From Elioraea rosea (GTDB lineage: Bacteria; Pseudomonadota; Alphaproteobacteria; Acetobacterales; Acetobacteraceae), in assembly GCF_007644105.1 (NCBI RefSeq), contig NZ_VFAC01000016.1:1-64000 (forward strand): a stretch of 64,000 bases of DNA. The letters run 5' to 3'. Position 1 is the stretch's first letter. Each line of letters opens with the position of its first letter. A program made the translations under genes and the position numbers. The notes beneath the pieces are model-generated. The model was not told the origin of the DNA and did not search any database. It saw only the letters and a list, made by a program, of their open reading frames with translations. This document shows, in pieces, positions 56,606 through 64,000 of the stretch.

Positions 56606-56872
56606 TCAGCGCAGGATCTCGGCCAGCGCCTCTGGGACGGCGTCCTCGGGCACGGTCACCTCGCAGGTCTTGCCGCCCTCGTAGGTGAGGGTGACGTCGA
56701 AGCTGAACCGGTCGGCCCCGCGGGCGGGGCGGCCGGGCGGGGAGGCGGCGAGGGCGGCCAGCGCCTTCTTCTGCGCCTCGGACAGCGCGGCGGCCTCGAC
56801 GCTTCGCCGCCGCGTGATGCCGCCGACGCCGCCAGAGCGGATGATGGTCACGGAGGCGATGCGTTCAGCCAT
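56606..56872 (-). CDS. emfourin, protealysin-type protease inhibitor
   Basis: An 88-residue protein, MAERIASVTIIRSGGVGGITRRRSV at its start and a later DVTLTYEGGKTCEVTVPEDAVPEALAEIL. This is the emfourin pattern: small inhibitors encoded next to protealysin-like M4 metalloproteases. It overlaps the end of the protease gene by eight bases, so the two are coupled and made together. It has no signal peptide and is expected to hold the protease inactive inside the cell. Confidence 0.87.
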   Translation of the reverse strand: MAERIASVTIIRSGGVGGITRRRSVEAAALSEAQKKALAALAASPPGRPARGADRFSFDVTLTYEGGKTCEVTVPEDAVPEALAEILR

Positions 56873-58193
56873 GGCGCGATACCCTCGCTGACCGTGCCGC
56901 GATCGCCCGCGCGCCCGTGCCCGCCCGGGCCGAGGCGGCCTTGCGCGGCGGCGCCTTCTTCGGGGGCGGCTTCTTCGAGGGCGGCTTCTTCGGGGGAGCC
57001 TTCTTCGGCGGGGATTTCGTCGGCGCCGGGGCCTTCTTCTTCGGTGCCGGCAGCTTCTTCGGCGCGGGCTTCTTCGGCTTCGGCGCAGGCGCCTCGGCCT
57101 TCCTGCGCGTGGCGGTCGGCACGACGCCCGCCTCGTCCCACGCCGCGGCGACGAGCTTCGCCGCCTTCGCGTCGAAGAGGATGCCGGCGACGTCGATCGT
57201 CTCCTTCGCCGCCTCGCGGAACGAGGCGCGCTGGCTCATCCGCCCCTTCTCGGTGAAGGCGCGCCACCAGATGCGCCCGGCCTTCTCCCACGCATAGCCG
57301 CCGAAGCCCGTGGCCACGCGCCAGAACACGCGGTTCGGGATGCCCGAGTTGATGTGCACCCCGCCCGAATCCGAATGCCCGCGATAGAGGTCGCGCATAT
57401 GCGCTGGCTGGGGGTCGCGGCCGATGAGCGGGTCGTCATAGGCCGTGCCTGGCGCCTTGAGGCTGCGCAGCGCGAGCGCAACGCCCGGCGGCTGCTTCAG
57501 CTCCGGCCCGATGAGCTCGGCGCCGATCAGCCAGTCCGCCTCGGCGGCCTTCTCCTTGTGGTGCCACTGCCTGGTGAGCGAGCCCATCACGTCCGAGAAA
57601 TGCTCGTTCAGCGCGCCGGGCTGCTCCCAGTAGACGAGGTTGGCGGTGAACTCGAGCACGGCATGGGCAAGCTCGTGCGCGACGACGTCGAGGCTCTTGG
57701 TGAAGCGCAGGAACACCTCGCCATCGCCGTCGCCGTAGACCATCTGCTTGCCGTTCCAGAACGCGTTGTCGTAACCACGCCCGTAATGGACGGTCGAGAC
57801 CATCCTCAGATCGTTGCCGTCGAGCCCGTTATGGCCGAACACGGTGCGGAAGAAATCGTAGGTGATGCCCGCGCCCTCGAAGGCCTCGTCCACGGCCGGG
57901 TCGCCCGTCGGCGGCGCGCCTTCGGGGCGGATCAGGCTCCCCGGAAGGCTCTGCCCCTGCCGGGCGGAATAGACGGCCCGCTGCTTGCCGAGGCTCCGCT
58001 TGCGCGCCGCCATCTCCGGCTCGGGGTCGGGTGCGCTTTCCGAAAGCCGCGCCTCGCGCAGCGTGCGGGTAACGGCGAGCGTGTCCTCGGCCCAGCGCTT
58101 GAGCGAGGGGCGGCGGGCACGCGCGATGATGTTCTCGAGCATCAGCGGCGGGGTGATGCAGCAGACGCCGCAGCGGCAGGCCGCACGCGACAT
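56865..58193 (-). CDS. M4 family (protealysin-type) metallopeptidase with Lys/Pro/Ala-rich tail
   Basis: A 442-residue thermolysin-family protease. It has the short protealysin-type N-terminus with a PP-x-M motif (CITPPLMLENIIARA, preceded by a Cys cluster CRCGVCC) and no classical signal peptide. The zinc site is VVAHELAHAVLEF (H173, E174, H177) with third ligand E197 in GALNEHFSDVMG; catalytic H280 is in SGGVHINSGIPN. Residues from about 365 to the end form an unusual basic tail of repeated PKK/PPKK/APKK units, histone H1-like, ending in an Arg/Ala-rich stretch. A GAGGAG Shine-Dalgarno precedes the ATG. The downstream emfourin gene overlaps the stop. Confidence 0.92.
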   Translation of the reverse strand: MSRAACRCGVCCITPPLMLENIIARARRPSLKRWAEDTLAVTRTLREARLSESAPDPEPEMAARKRSLGKQRAVYSARQGQSLPGSLIRPEGAPPTGDPAVDEAFEGAGITYDFFRTVFGHNGLDGNDLRMVSTVHYGRGYDNAFWNGKQMVYGDGDGEVFLRFTKSLDVVAHELAHAVLEFTANLVYWEQPGALNEHFSDVMGSLTRQWHHKEKAAEADWLIGAELIGPELKQPPGVALALRSLKAPGTAYDDPLIGRDPQPAHMRDLYRGHSDSGGVHINSGIPNRVFWRVATGFGGYAWEKAGRIWWRAFTEKGRMSQRASFREAAKETIDVAGILFDAKAAKLVAAAWDEAGVVPTATRRKAEAPAPKPKKPAPKKLPAPKKKAPAPTKSPPKKAPPKKPPSKKPPPKKAPPRKAASARAGTGARAIAARSARVSRHG

Positions 58194-58376
58194 GGACGCT
58201 CCTCGGTCCGTTCCTCCGGCCAGGAGGCGCCGGATTCGTCTCCATTCTGCAACGGGCTCGCGCCCGATGCCAGCGCGGCGTGACAGGAACGGGCGCGAAG
58301 GGTCGCCCCCGGCGACCCCTCTCGGGCGTGTGATGCACGGCGCATGCGTGCAGGCGGAAGAATCACCACTCCGGCA

Positions 58377-58403
58377 TGTCGAACCCGGGCCCCGTCGTTC
58401 GTC
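58377..58403 (+). promoter_or_regulatory. candidate ECF42-type promoter of the DGPF/YciI gene
   Basis: TGTCGA (58377-58382), 17 bases, then CGTC (58400-58403), ending 50 bases before the YciI ATG. As I recall it, ECF42-group sigma factors recognise TGTCGA at -35 and a CGA/TC-type -10 upstream of DGPF-protein genes. The match, in the right place before the sigma factor's own partner gene, suggests autoregulation. Confidence 0.55.
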
Positions 58404-58453
58404 GTTCTGTCAGGCGGGTCGCGACGACTGCGCCGTAGCAGTGGAGAGAAGCC

Positions 58454-58873
58454 ATGCGCGTGATGGTTCTGGTTAAGGCGACGGAGGACAGCGAGGCCGG
58501 CATCCTGCCGACCACGGAGGCCCTGGCCGAGATGGGACGGTTCAACGAGGAGCTGATGAAGGCCGGCGTCATGCTCACCGGCGATGGGTTGAAGCCCTCG
58601 TCACAAGGCAGGCGCGTGGCCTTCGACGGGCCGCGGCGGACCGTCATCGACGGACCCTTCGCCGAGACGCGCGAGCTCGTTGCCGGCTACTGGGTTTGGG
58701 AGGTCAAGGACATGGACGAGGCCGTCGCTTGGGTGAAGCGGTGCCCGAACCCCATGCCGGGGCCAAGCGAGATCGAGATTCGCCCCTTCTACGAGGCGGC
58801 CGATTTCGGCGACCTCCTGCCGCCCGAGGTCGCCGCCCAGTACGAGGAGCGTACGAAGACCACGGGCGGGTGA
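58454..58873 (+). CDS. DGPF domain / YciI family protein
   Basis: A 139-residue dimeric alpha-beta barrel-type protein of the YCII superfamily with the eponymous DGPF motif (VIDGPFAETRELVAGYWV). The N-terminal MRVMVLVKATEDSEAG and the later PNPMPGPSEIEIRPF are typical. It is encoded 54 bases before an ECF42-type sigma factor, a recurrent pairing in which the sigma factor controls DGPF genes. The biochemical activity is not established. GGAGAG precedes the start. Confidence 0.92.
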   Translation: MRVMVLVKATEDSEAGILPTTEALAEMGRFNEELMKAGVMLTGDGLKPSSQGRRVAFDGPRRTVIDGPFAETRELVAGYWVWEVKDMDEAVAWVKRCPNPMPGPSEIEIRPFYEAADFGDLLPPEVAAQYEERTKTTGG

Positions 58874-58927
58874 TCGCTCGGGGGCGGGGCTTGCCGTCCC
58901 GCCCCGTCCTCCCTTACGCCGGGGGCC

Positions 58928-60196
58928 GTGGCTGCACCGGATACCCATGCGGCGATCGAGGCGATCTTCCGGATCGAGCGGGCAAGGCTCGTCGCCGCGC
59001 TTGCCCGAATGCTGCGGGATGTCGGCCTGGCCGAGGAGGCGGCGCAGGACAGCCTCGTCGCCGCGCTGGCCGAATGGCCTAGGACGGGGGTTCCCGCGAA
59101 CCCCGGTGCCTGGCTCATGGCCACGGCCAGGCGGAGGGCGATCGACGAGCTCCGCCGTCGCCGCATGGCGGCCCGCAAGCACGATGAGATCGGCCGCGAC
59201 CGCGAGGGAGCCGACGAGGGCGCGGCCGAGACGCTTGAGGCCGCACTCGATGACGATCTCGGCGACGAGCTGCTTGGCCTGATCTACACCGCCTGCCACC
59301 CGATCCTGTCGCGCGAGGCACGCGCTGCCCTCACGCTCAGGCTCATCGGCGGGCTCACCACGGCCGAGATCGGCCGGGCCTTCTTCGTGAGCGAGGCGAC
59401 GGTGGCGCAGCGCGTCGTCCGGGCCAAGCGCACGATCGCCGAGGCGGGGCTGCGCTTCGAGGTGCCGCGCGGCGAGGAGCGCGCGGCGCGCCTCGCCTCC
59501 GTGCTCGAGGTCATCTACCTCATTTTTAACGAGGGCTATGCCGCCACGGCCGGCGAGCGCCTGACCCGCCCGGCTCTCTGCGCCGAGGCGCAGCGGCTCG
59601 GCCGAATCCTCGCCGGCCTGCTGCCGGACGAGCCGGAGGTGCTCGGCCTGCTGGCGCTGATGGAACTCCAGGCCTCCCGGCTCGCGGCGCGGCTCGGGCC
59701 GGGCGGCGTCTCCGTGCCGTTGACGGAGCAGGATCGGACGCGGTGGGACAGGCTGCTGATCGGCCGGGGGCTCGATGCGCTTGCCCGGGCCGAGGCGCTA
59801 GGCGGGGCGGACGGCGCCTATGCCCTTCAGGCCGCGCTCGCCGCCTGCCATGCGCGCGCGCCCTCGGCGGCGGAGACCGACTGGCCGCGCATCGCCGGGC
59901 TCTATGACAGGCTTCTCGCCGTCCAGCCCTCGCCGGTGGTGGAGCTGAACCGGGCGGTCGCGCACAGCATGGCCTTCGGCCCGCAGGCGGGTCTCGCCCT
60001 TCTCGCCGCGCTGGAGCGGGAGCCGACATTGCGGGCCTACGCCCCGCTTCCGGCGGCGCGCGGCGATTTCCTGCTTCGGGCTGGAAGGCCTGGCGAGGCA
60101 AAGGCGGCCTTCGAGGCGGCGGCCTCACTCAGCCGCAACGCCCAGGAGAAGGCCTTCCTGCTTCGCCGCGCCGCGTCCTGCGTGCCGGCAGGCTAG
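58928..60196 (+). CDS. ECF42-type RNA polymerase sigma factor with C-terminal extension
   Basis: A 422-residue sigma factor. Region 2 (IFRIERARLVAALARMLRDVGLAEEAAQDSLVAALAEWP) and region 4 (TLRLIGGLTTAEIGRAFFVSEATVAQRVVRAKRTIAEAG) occupy the first 185 residues. A 230-residue helical extension follows, with VIYLIFNEGYAATAGERLTRPALCAEAQRLGRIL and TPR-like helices. This large C-terminal domain is the mark of the ECF42 group, which lacks a classical anti-sigma factor; the extension is needed for activity. It starts with GTG and ends overlapping the stop of the convergent M16 gene. The DGPF gene upstream is its probable target. Confidence 0.9.
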   Translation: MAAPDTHAAIEAIFRIERARLVAALARMLRDVGLAEEAAQDSLVAALAEWPRTGVPANPGAWLMATARRRAIDELRRRRMAARKHDEIGRDREGADEGAAETLEAALDDDLGDELLGLIYTACHPILSREARAALTLRLIGGLTTAEIGRAFFVSEATVAQRVVRAKRTIAEAGLRFEVPRGEERAARLASVLEVIYLIFNEGYAATAGERLTRPALCAEAQRLGRILAGLLPDEPEVLGLLALMELQASRLAARLGPGGVSVPLTEQDRTRWDRLLIGRGLDALARAEALGGADGAYALQAALAACHARAPSAAETDWPRIAGLYDRLLAVQPSPVVELNRAVAHSMAFGPQAGLALLAALEREPTLRAYAPLPAARGDFLLRAGRPGEAKAAFEAAASLSRNAQEKAFLLRRAASCVPAG

Positions 60197-61443
60197 ATCA
60201 CAGGCCTTCCGGCGACCGAGATCGACAGCGCCTCGGGGTCGTAGAGCTTGCGCGCGGCCCGGCGGGCGTCCTCGAGCGTCACGGCATCGAGCCGGGCGAT
60301 GCGCCCCTCGAGCCAGTCGGGACCGCGGCCGAGGCTCAGCAGGGCGACCAGCGTGTTGGCGATCTGCCCCGTGCTGGTGAAGCCCAAGGGGAAGCTGCCG
60401 GTCAGGAACGCCTTGCCGTTCGCGACCTCCTCCTCGGTCGGGCCGCCTTCCGCCATGCGCGCCCACTCGCCCTTCAGGAGCGACAGCGTCTCGCCGAAGC
60501 GTGGGTTCTCGGTCGAGACCGAGCCGAGAACGAGGCTTCGACCCGGGAAGGGGGCGAGCTGGGTGCCGATGCCGTAGGTCAGGCCGCGCTTCTCGCGGAT
60601 CTCCTCGGTCAGTCGCGAGGAGAAGCCGCCCCCTCCCAGCACCCAGTTCACCACCTGCAAGGCTTCCCAGTCCGGGTCGTCGGGATCGGGGCCGCCATGG
60701 CCGAAGGTCGCTACGGCCTGCGGCGCGTCACGCTCTGCCACCACGAGGCCGAAGGGCGTCGGCGCGGGAAGCGGCGGAACGCTGGGCGCCTCGCCGGCGG
60801 CGAGCCCGCCGAACGTCTCGTCGAGCATCTGACCCAGCCCCGCCGCGTCGATCGCGCCGGAGGCGGCGGCGATCAGCGAGCCGCGCCGCAACTGTGCCGC
60901 CACCGCAGCCTCCAGATCGTCGCGCGCGAGCACGGCGAGCGCGGCCTCGGTTCCGCCCGGCGGGCGGGAGAAGGGGTGGGGCGAGAGAGCGCGCTCGAAC
61001 CAGGCGCGGGAAGCGATGCTGCGCGGGTCCTCCGCCTCGCGACGGAGCGCGAGGGCCCGGCCCGCCTTCACCCGCGCCACCGCCTCGCCGTCGAAGCGCG
61101 GGCGGGTCAGCGCGAGATTCGTCATCGAGGCGGCGAAGCCGGTCTCCTCGGCAAGGCAGCGCAGGCCGCCGGTGAACTCGTCACGGCCGGCGCCGAAGTT
61201 CAGGCTCACCGCGCGGTCGCGCAGAGCGGTCGAGAAGGCGGCGGTGTCGAGCTCCCCAGCCCCCTGGTCGAGCAGCGCGGCCGTCAGCGTCGCGCGGCCC
61301 TCCTTGCCGGCCGGGTCGAGCGCCGCGCCGCCGCGGAACGCGAAGGAGAGGGACACGACGGGAACCGAGCGGTCCTCGATCAGCCACGCGCGTATGCCGC
61401 CCGGCGAGGTGACGACCTGGACGGGAACCGACCAGCCGCTCAT
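60193..61443 (-). CDS. M16 family protein lacking the zinc motif (pair partner)
   Basis: A 416-residue M16-fold protein (MSGWSVPVQVVTSPGGIRAWLIED) in which the HxxEH zinc motif is absent; the corresponding region reads LTAALLDQGAGELDTAAF. The C-terminal half keeps the substrate-binding segment GGGGFSSRLTEEIREKRGLTYGIG. This is the usual arrangement of a non-catalytic subunit that pairs with an active M16 protein, here encoded just upstream with a four-base overlap. It has no clear signal peptide of its own by eye, although such partners are often periplasmic. Confidence 0.93.
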   Translation of the reverse strand: MSGWSVPVQVVTSPGGIRAWLIEDRSVPVVSLSFAFRGGAALDPAGKEGRATLTAALLDQGAGELDTAAFSTALRDRAVSLNFGAGRDEFTGGLRCLAEETGFAASMTNLALTRPRFDGEAVARVKAGRALALRREAEDPRSIASRAWFERALSPHPFSRPPGGTEAALAVLARDDLEAAVAAQLRRGSLIAAASGAIDAAGLGQMLDETFGGLAAGEAPSVPPLPAPTPFGLVVAERDAPQAVATFGHGGPDPDDPDWEALQVVNWVLGGGGFSSRLTEEIREKRGLTYGIGTQLAPFPGRSLVLGSVSTENPRFGETLSLLKGEWARMAEGGPTEEEVANGKAFLTGSFPLGFTSTGQIANTLVALLSLGRGPDWLEGRIARLDAVTLEDARRAARKLYDPEALSISVAGRPVI

Positions 61444-62837
61444 GTACGGCTCGCCTCGGCAGGCATCAGCCAGCCCGTGGCGGACCCGTCCTCCTTCAAC
61501 ACGGCCCTGAGGGCCGCCGTGACGCGCGCGGGCGTCACCTCGCGGATGCGGGCGGGCCAGCGCTCGACCGCCTCGATCGGCAGGCCGACCGTCAGCGCGG
61601 CGCCGATCGTCCGCGCCCCGCCCATCAGGCTGTCGCGGGCGAGCGCCGCACCCGCCGTGAGCTGGCGGATCGCCTGCTCGACCTGCGCGTCCGTCACCTC
61701 GTCCTGCACGGCCTTGGCGATGGCGGCATCGAGCGCAGCCTCGACACGCTCGGGTGCGACGCCGGGGCGGGGGGCGGCGTAGAGGGTGAATTCGGTCTGC
61801 GCCACCGTGTCGCCGCCGTACCAGGCGCCGGAGGAGGCAGCGAGGCCGGTATCGACCAGCGCCTTCCAGAGGATGGAGGTCGGGCCCGAGCCGAGCACGT
61901 GGGCGGCGACGTCGAGCGCATCGGCCATCTCCTGCCCGGCCCGGGCAGTGGGAGCCTGGTAGAGGCGGGACAGCGAGGGCTCGCGCACGCGGGGGTCGCG
62001 AACCGTCACCCGCTTGGTGCCGAGTGCGGGCGGCTCCTCCGGCCTTCCGTCGCGCCCAGGCGGGGGCCCGCCCTGGACGCGGCCATAGGTGTCCTCGGCG
62101 AGCCTGCGCACCGTTTCGGTGTCGGCCGCGCCCTGGACGACGAGGATGGCGTTCGAGGGGCGGTAGTGCTTGCGGTAGAAGGCGAGGAGGTTGTCGCGCG
62201 TGATGGCGCGGATCTCGCTTTCCCAGCCGATGATCGGGCGGCCATAGGGCGAGTTGACGTAGAACGAGGCCGCGAGCCTCTCGCGGAAGCGCGAGCGTGG
62301 GTTGTTCTCTACCACCTGCCGCCGCTCCTCGATCACCACCAGGCGCTCGGGCGCGATGTCCTTCTCGTCGAGCAGGGCGTTGGACATCCGGTCCGCCTCC
62401 ATGCCCATGACGAGGGGCAGGCGGTCGGCCGCGACCTGCTGGAAATAGGCGGTGTAGTCGTGCCCGGTGAAGGCGTTGTCGCGGCCGCCCTCGCGCGCGA
62501 CGCGGCGGCTGAACTGGCCGGAGCCGAGCTCGGGCGTACCCTTGAACATCAGGTGCTCGAGGAAGTGCGCGAGGCCCGACTGCCCCGCCTCCTCGTCGCC
62601 CGCGCCGACGCGGTACCACACCATGTGCGCGACGACGGGCGCGCGTGTCATCGGAATGACGACGCCGAGCATCCCGTTCGGGAGGGTGAAGGTTTCCGCC
62701 CCGAACACGCTGCCTGTGGAGGGCGTCGTCGCGGCCTGCGCAGCGGCGGGAAGCGCGGCGAGCGCCACGCCCGCCGTGCCGGCGGCGAGCAGGGCGCGGC
62801 GGTCGATGGCATCAGGCTTCGGCGTGTCGTTGCTCAT
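61440..62837 (-). CDS. M16 family zinc peptidase, exported (catalytic partner)
   Basis: A 465-residue protease with a twin-arginine-like signal (DRRALLAAGTAGVALAALPAAAQA), indicating a periplasmic or membrane-attached location. The zinc motif is GLAHFLEHLMFKGT, with the distal Glu in ERLVVIEERRQVVENN. The M16 fold continues with GWESEIRAITRDNLLAFYRKHY. The start at 62837 places the signal at the very N-terminus. With the inactive partner downstream it forms a coupled pair, followed upstream by DUF3035 and lspA, a conserved alphaproteobacterial neighbourhood probably concerned with envelope quality control. Confidence 0.94.
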   Translation of the reverse strand: MSNDTPKPDAIDRRALLAAGTAGVALAALPAAAQAATTPSTGSVFGAETFTLPNGMLGVVIPMTRAPVVAHMVWYRVGAGDEEAGQSGLAHFLEHLMFKGTPELGSGQFSRRVAREGGRDNAFTGHDYTAYFQQVAADRLPLVMGMEADRMSNALLDEKDIAPERLVVIEERRQVVENNPRSRFRERLAASFYVNSPYGRPIIGWESEIRAITRDNLLAFYRKHYRPSNAILVVQGAADTETVRRLAEDTYGRVQGGPPPGRDGRPEEPPALGTKRVTVRDPRVREPSLSRLYQAPTARAGQEMADALDVAAHVLGSGPTSILWKALVDTGLAASSGAWYGGDTVAQTEFTLYAAPRPGVAPERVEAALDAAIAKAVQDEVTDAQVEQAIRQLTAGAALARDSLMGGARTIGAALTVGLPIEAVERWPARIREVTPARVTAALRAVLKEDGSATGWLMPAEASRT

Positions 62838-62957
62838 GGCGCGGCGGCTCCTTGTTCCACCGAGACTTGGGCCGGGCCGCCGCGCTGTCCAGCGCAACCG
62901 GGCCAGCCGCCGCCGGACGTGAGAATGCTTGCCGGGCGGTAAGGCCGGTCGGCCGTC

Positions 62958-63530
62958 CTAGAAGATACCTTCGAACAGCCCGCGCTGCCGGCGCTGGATG
63001 ATCGGCGTGTCGCCGACCGTCTGCGAGCGGCCGAGAGCGGCGTTCTCGCGCAGCCGCTGCTGCTCCAGCGTGGGGTCGACCACCACGCCGGGGGGCGGGG
63101 GCTTGCGCCAGAACAGAAGCGTGTCGGTGAAGCCGCGGCTCGTGCGGTCGATCAGCGTCGTCTCGTCGTCGACCTTGGTGCGCAGGTCGGCCGGCGCGGC
63201 GGGACCTGCGGCGGCGAGCAGCGCGGCCTCGCCCGGGGAGGAGGCCACGTTCGGCTGCGAGGAGCCGACGACGATTCCCTGGCGGCCGGCGAGAACGGCG
63301 GCGGCCTGGTCGCGCGTCGGGCCTTCCTGCGGGCGCGGCTGGCCGGGCTGCGGCGGGCGAAGGTTGAAGTCGGGCGGAACCGTCAGCGGCGCGCGCGTCG
63401 CCACCTGGAACTCGTCGGGCGGGTCGCGCGCCAGCCCGAAGGTCTTGGCCGTGTCCTGGCCGCAGCCGGAGGCGAGAAGCGCCACGGCGGCCGCCATCAT
63501 CGCGACGCGGAGCGAACGGGGAGTGGTCAT
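62958..63530 (-). CDS. DUF3035 family lipoprotein
   Basis: A 190-residue lipoprotein with lipobox LLASGC (Cys at about residue 23). The mature part has the family motif PPDEFQVATRAPLTVPPDFNLRPPQPG, then a Pro-rich stretch and a C-terminal RGLFEGIF. Some members are proposed to act with the beta-barrel assembly machinery. The start overlaps the lspA stop (ATGA), fittingly since LspA would process its signal peptide. It lies in the conserved lspA-DUF3035-M16-M16 order. Confidence 0.9.
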   Translation of the reverse strand: MTTPRSLRVAMMAAAVALLASGCGQDTAKTFGLARDPPDEFQVATRAPLTVPPDFNLRPPQPGQPRPQEGPTRDQAAAVLAGRQGIVVGSSQPNVASSPGEAALLAAAGPAAPADLRTKVDDETTLIDRTSRGFTDTLLFWRKPPPPGVVVDPTLEQQRLRENAALGRSQTVGDTPIIQRRQRGLFEGIF

Positions 63531-64000
63531 CGCACCTCGTTACCCCCTGACCTTGGCCGGAGCAAGGCATCCGCGAGCAGAAGCCCGACCCCGATCACGA
63601 TCGCGCTGTCGGCGACGTTGAACACGTACCAGTGCCAGCCATAGGCATGCACGTCGACGAAATCGACGACGGCGCCGAAGCGCACCCTGTCGATCACATT
63701 GCCCACCGCACCCCCGAGAACAAGGCCCAGGGAGACGGCGATGAGCCGGTTCTCCGCCCGCCGCATCCAGACGACGAGCGCGACCGCCACGGCCGTCGCG
63801 ATGGCCGCGAGCACGTACTGGTGCCACCAGGCCTCGCCGGCCAGAAGCCCGAAGGTGACGCCCCTGTTCCACACCATGGTGAGGTTCAGGAAGGGCAGGA
63901 CCTCGATGCGGCCCACCTCGGGGAGCCGCAAGACCTCGAGGATCCACCACTTGCTGGCCTGGTCGACGATCAGGAGGAGCAGGGCGACGGGGAGGCCGAG
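63527..64000 (-). CDS. lspA: signal peptidase II (5' end outside window)
   Basis: An inner-membrane aspartic protease that removes lipoprotein signal peptides. The frame is open to the window edge on the minus strand and begins there inside the first helix (LPVALLLLIVDQASKWWILE). The catalytic Asp residues are in GNVIDRVRFGAVVDFVDV and FNVADSAIVIGVGLLL. The first few residues lie outside. Its stop overlaps the DUF3035 start. Assignment is certain. Confidence 0.96.
   Translation of the reverse strand, partial: LGLPVALLLLIVDQASKWWILEVLRLPEVGRIEVLPFLNLTMVWNRGVTFGLLAGEAWWHQYVLAAIATAVAVALVVWMRRAENRLIAVSLGLVLGGAVGNVIDRVRFGAVVDFVDVHAYGWHWYVFNVADSAIVIGVGLLLADALLRPRSGGNEVR

Noticed and set aside
56930-57110. 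Repetitive minus-strand tract near the M4 protease end as a DNA repeat element
   Set aside because: It encodes the Lys/Pro/Ala-rich tail; the repetition follows from the codons for PKK and APKK units.

Overview
This window is a very GC-rich, gene-dense chromosomal segment of an alphaproteobacterium, most likely of the Acetobacteraceae/Rhodospirillales (for example relatives of Roseomonas or Elioraea). The placement rests on protein motifs and on conserved alphaproteobacterial gene neighbourhoods: ftsK/lolA/xthA at the left end, cox3-SURF1-thrC-M16 peptidase, priA divergent from fsa-DUF484-xerC, atpHAGDC, gpmI-ctpA-divergent deacetylase-rppH, and lspA-DUF3035-M16-M16 at the right end. No rRNA, tRNA, insertion sequence, prophage or CRISPR array was seen.

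Layout. 1-7.8 kb: C-terminal part of FtsK, a small hypothetical, a Bcr/CflA-type exporter, a putative type I-secreted protein (minus strand), LolA, a class I glutamine-amidotransferase-like hydrolase, a gap holding a possible small RNA with a strong terminator, and exonuclease III. 7.9-12.2 kb: a compact RiPP-type locus made of a precursor peptide ending in W-F-N plus nine F-P-N repeats, a radical SAM/SPASM maturase of the GrrM/OscB (three-residue cyclophane) type, and a translationally overlapping 948-residue membrane-anchored protein of unknown family. 12.2-28 kb: TrmH-type methyltransferase, DUF6152 and DUF6644-like pair, GNAT enzyme, cytochrome oxidase subunit III and SURF1, M32 carboxypeptidase, ThrC, M16 peptidase, PmbA/TldE, HAD dehalogenase, Lpd and several membrane proteins. 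28-43 kb: XerC/DUF484/Fsa divergent from PriA, then an inserted block (variant arginase-fold protein, a two-gene operon for secreted repeat and EF-hand proteins, an amidase) and the F1 part of ATP synthase.

43-52 kb: ferritin-like protein, a tiny membrane protein with an elaborate palindrome upstream, a carboxymuconolactone decarboxylase-family protein, an MHYT-GGDEF-EAL cyclic-di-GMP enzyme, and the rppH/deacetylase/ctpA/gpmI run, which lacks the expected envC. 52-58 kb: a PIN-domain toxin with a short antitoxin candidate, a NavBac-type channel, two tandem paralogues of the type I-secreted protein seen at 3.2 kb, and an M4 protealysin-type protease with its emfourin inhibitor. 58-64 kb: a DGPF/YciI protein with an ECF42 sigma factor and a matching candidate promoter, then the M16 pair, a DUF3035 lipoprotein and LspA (cut by the window edge).

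The most promising undescribed system is the F-P-N repeat peptide with its radical SAM enzyme and large membrane partner (7906-12213). Secondary candidates are the family of three T1SS-like proteins and the secreted five-repeat/EF-hand operon. All assignments come from reading the sequence by eye; no database search was run.
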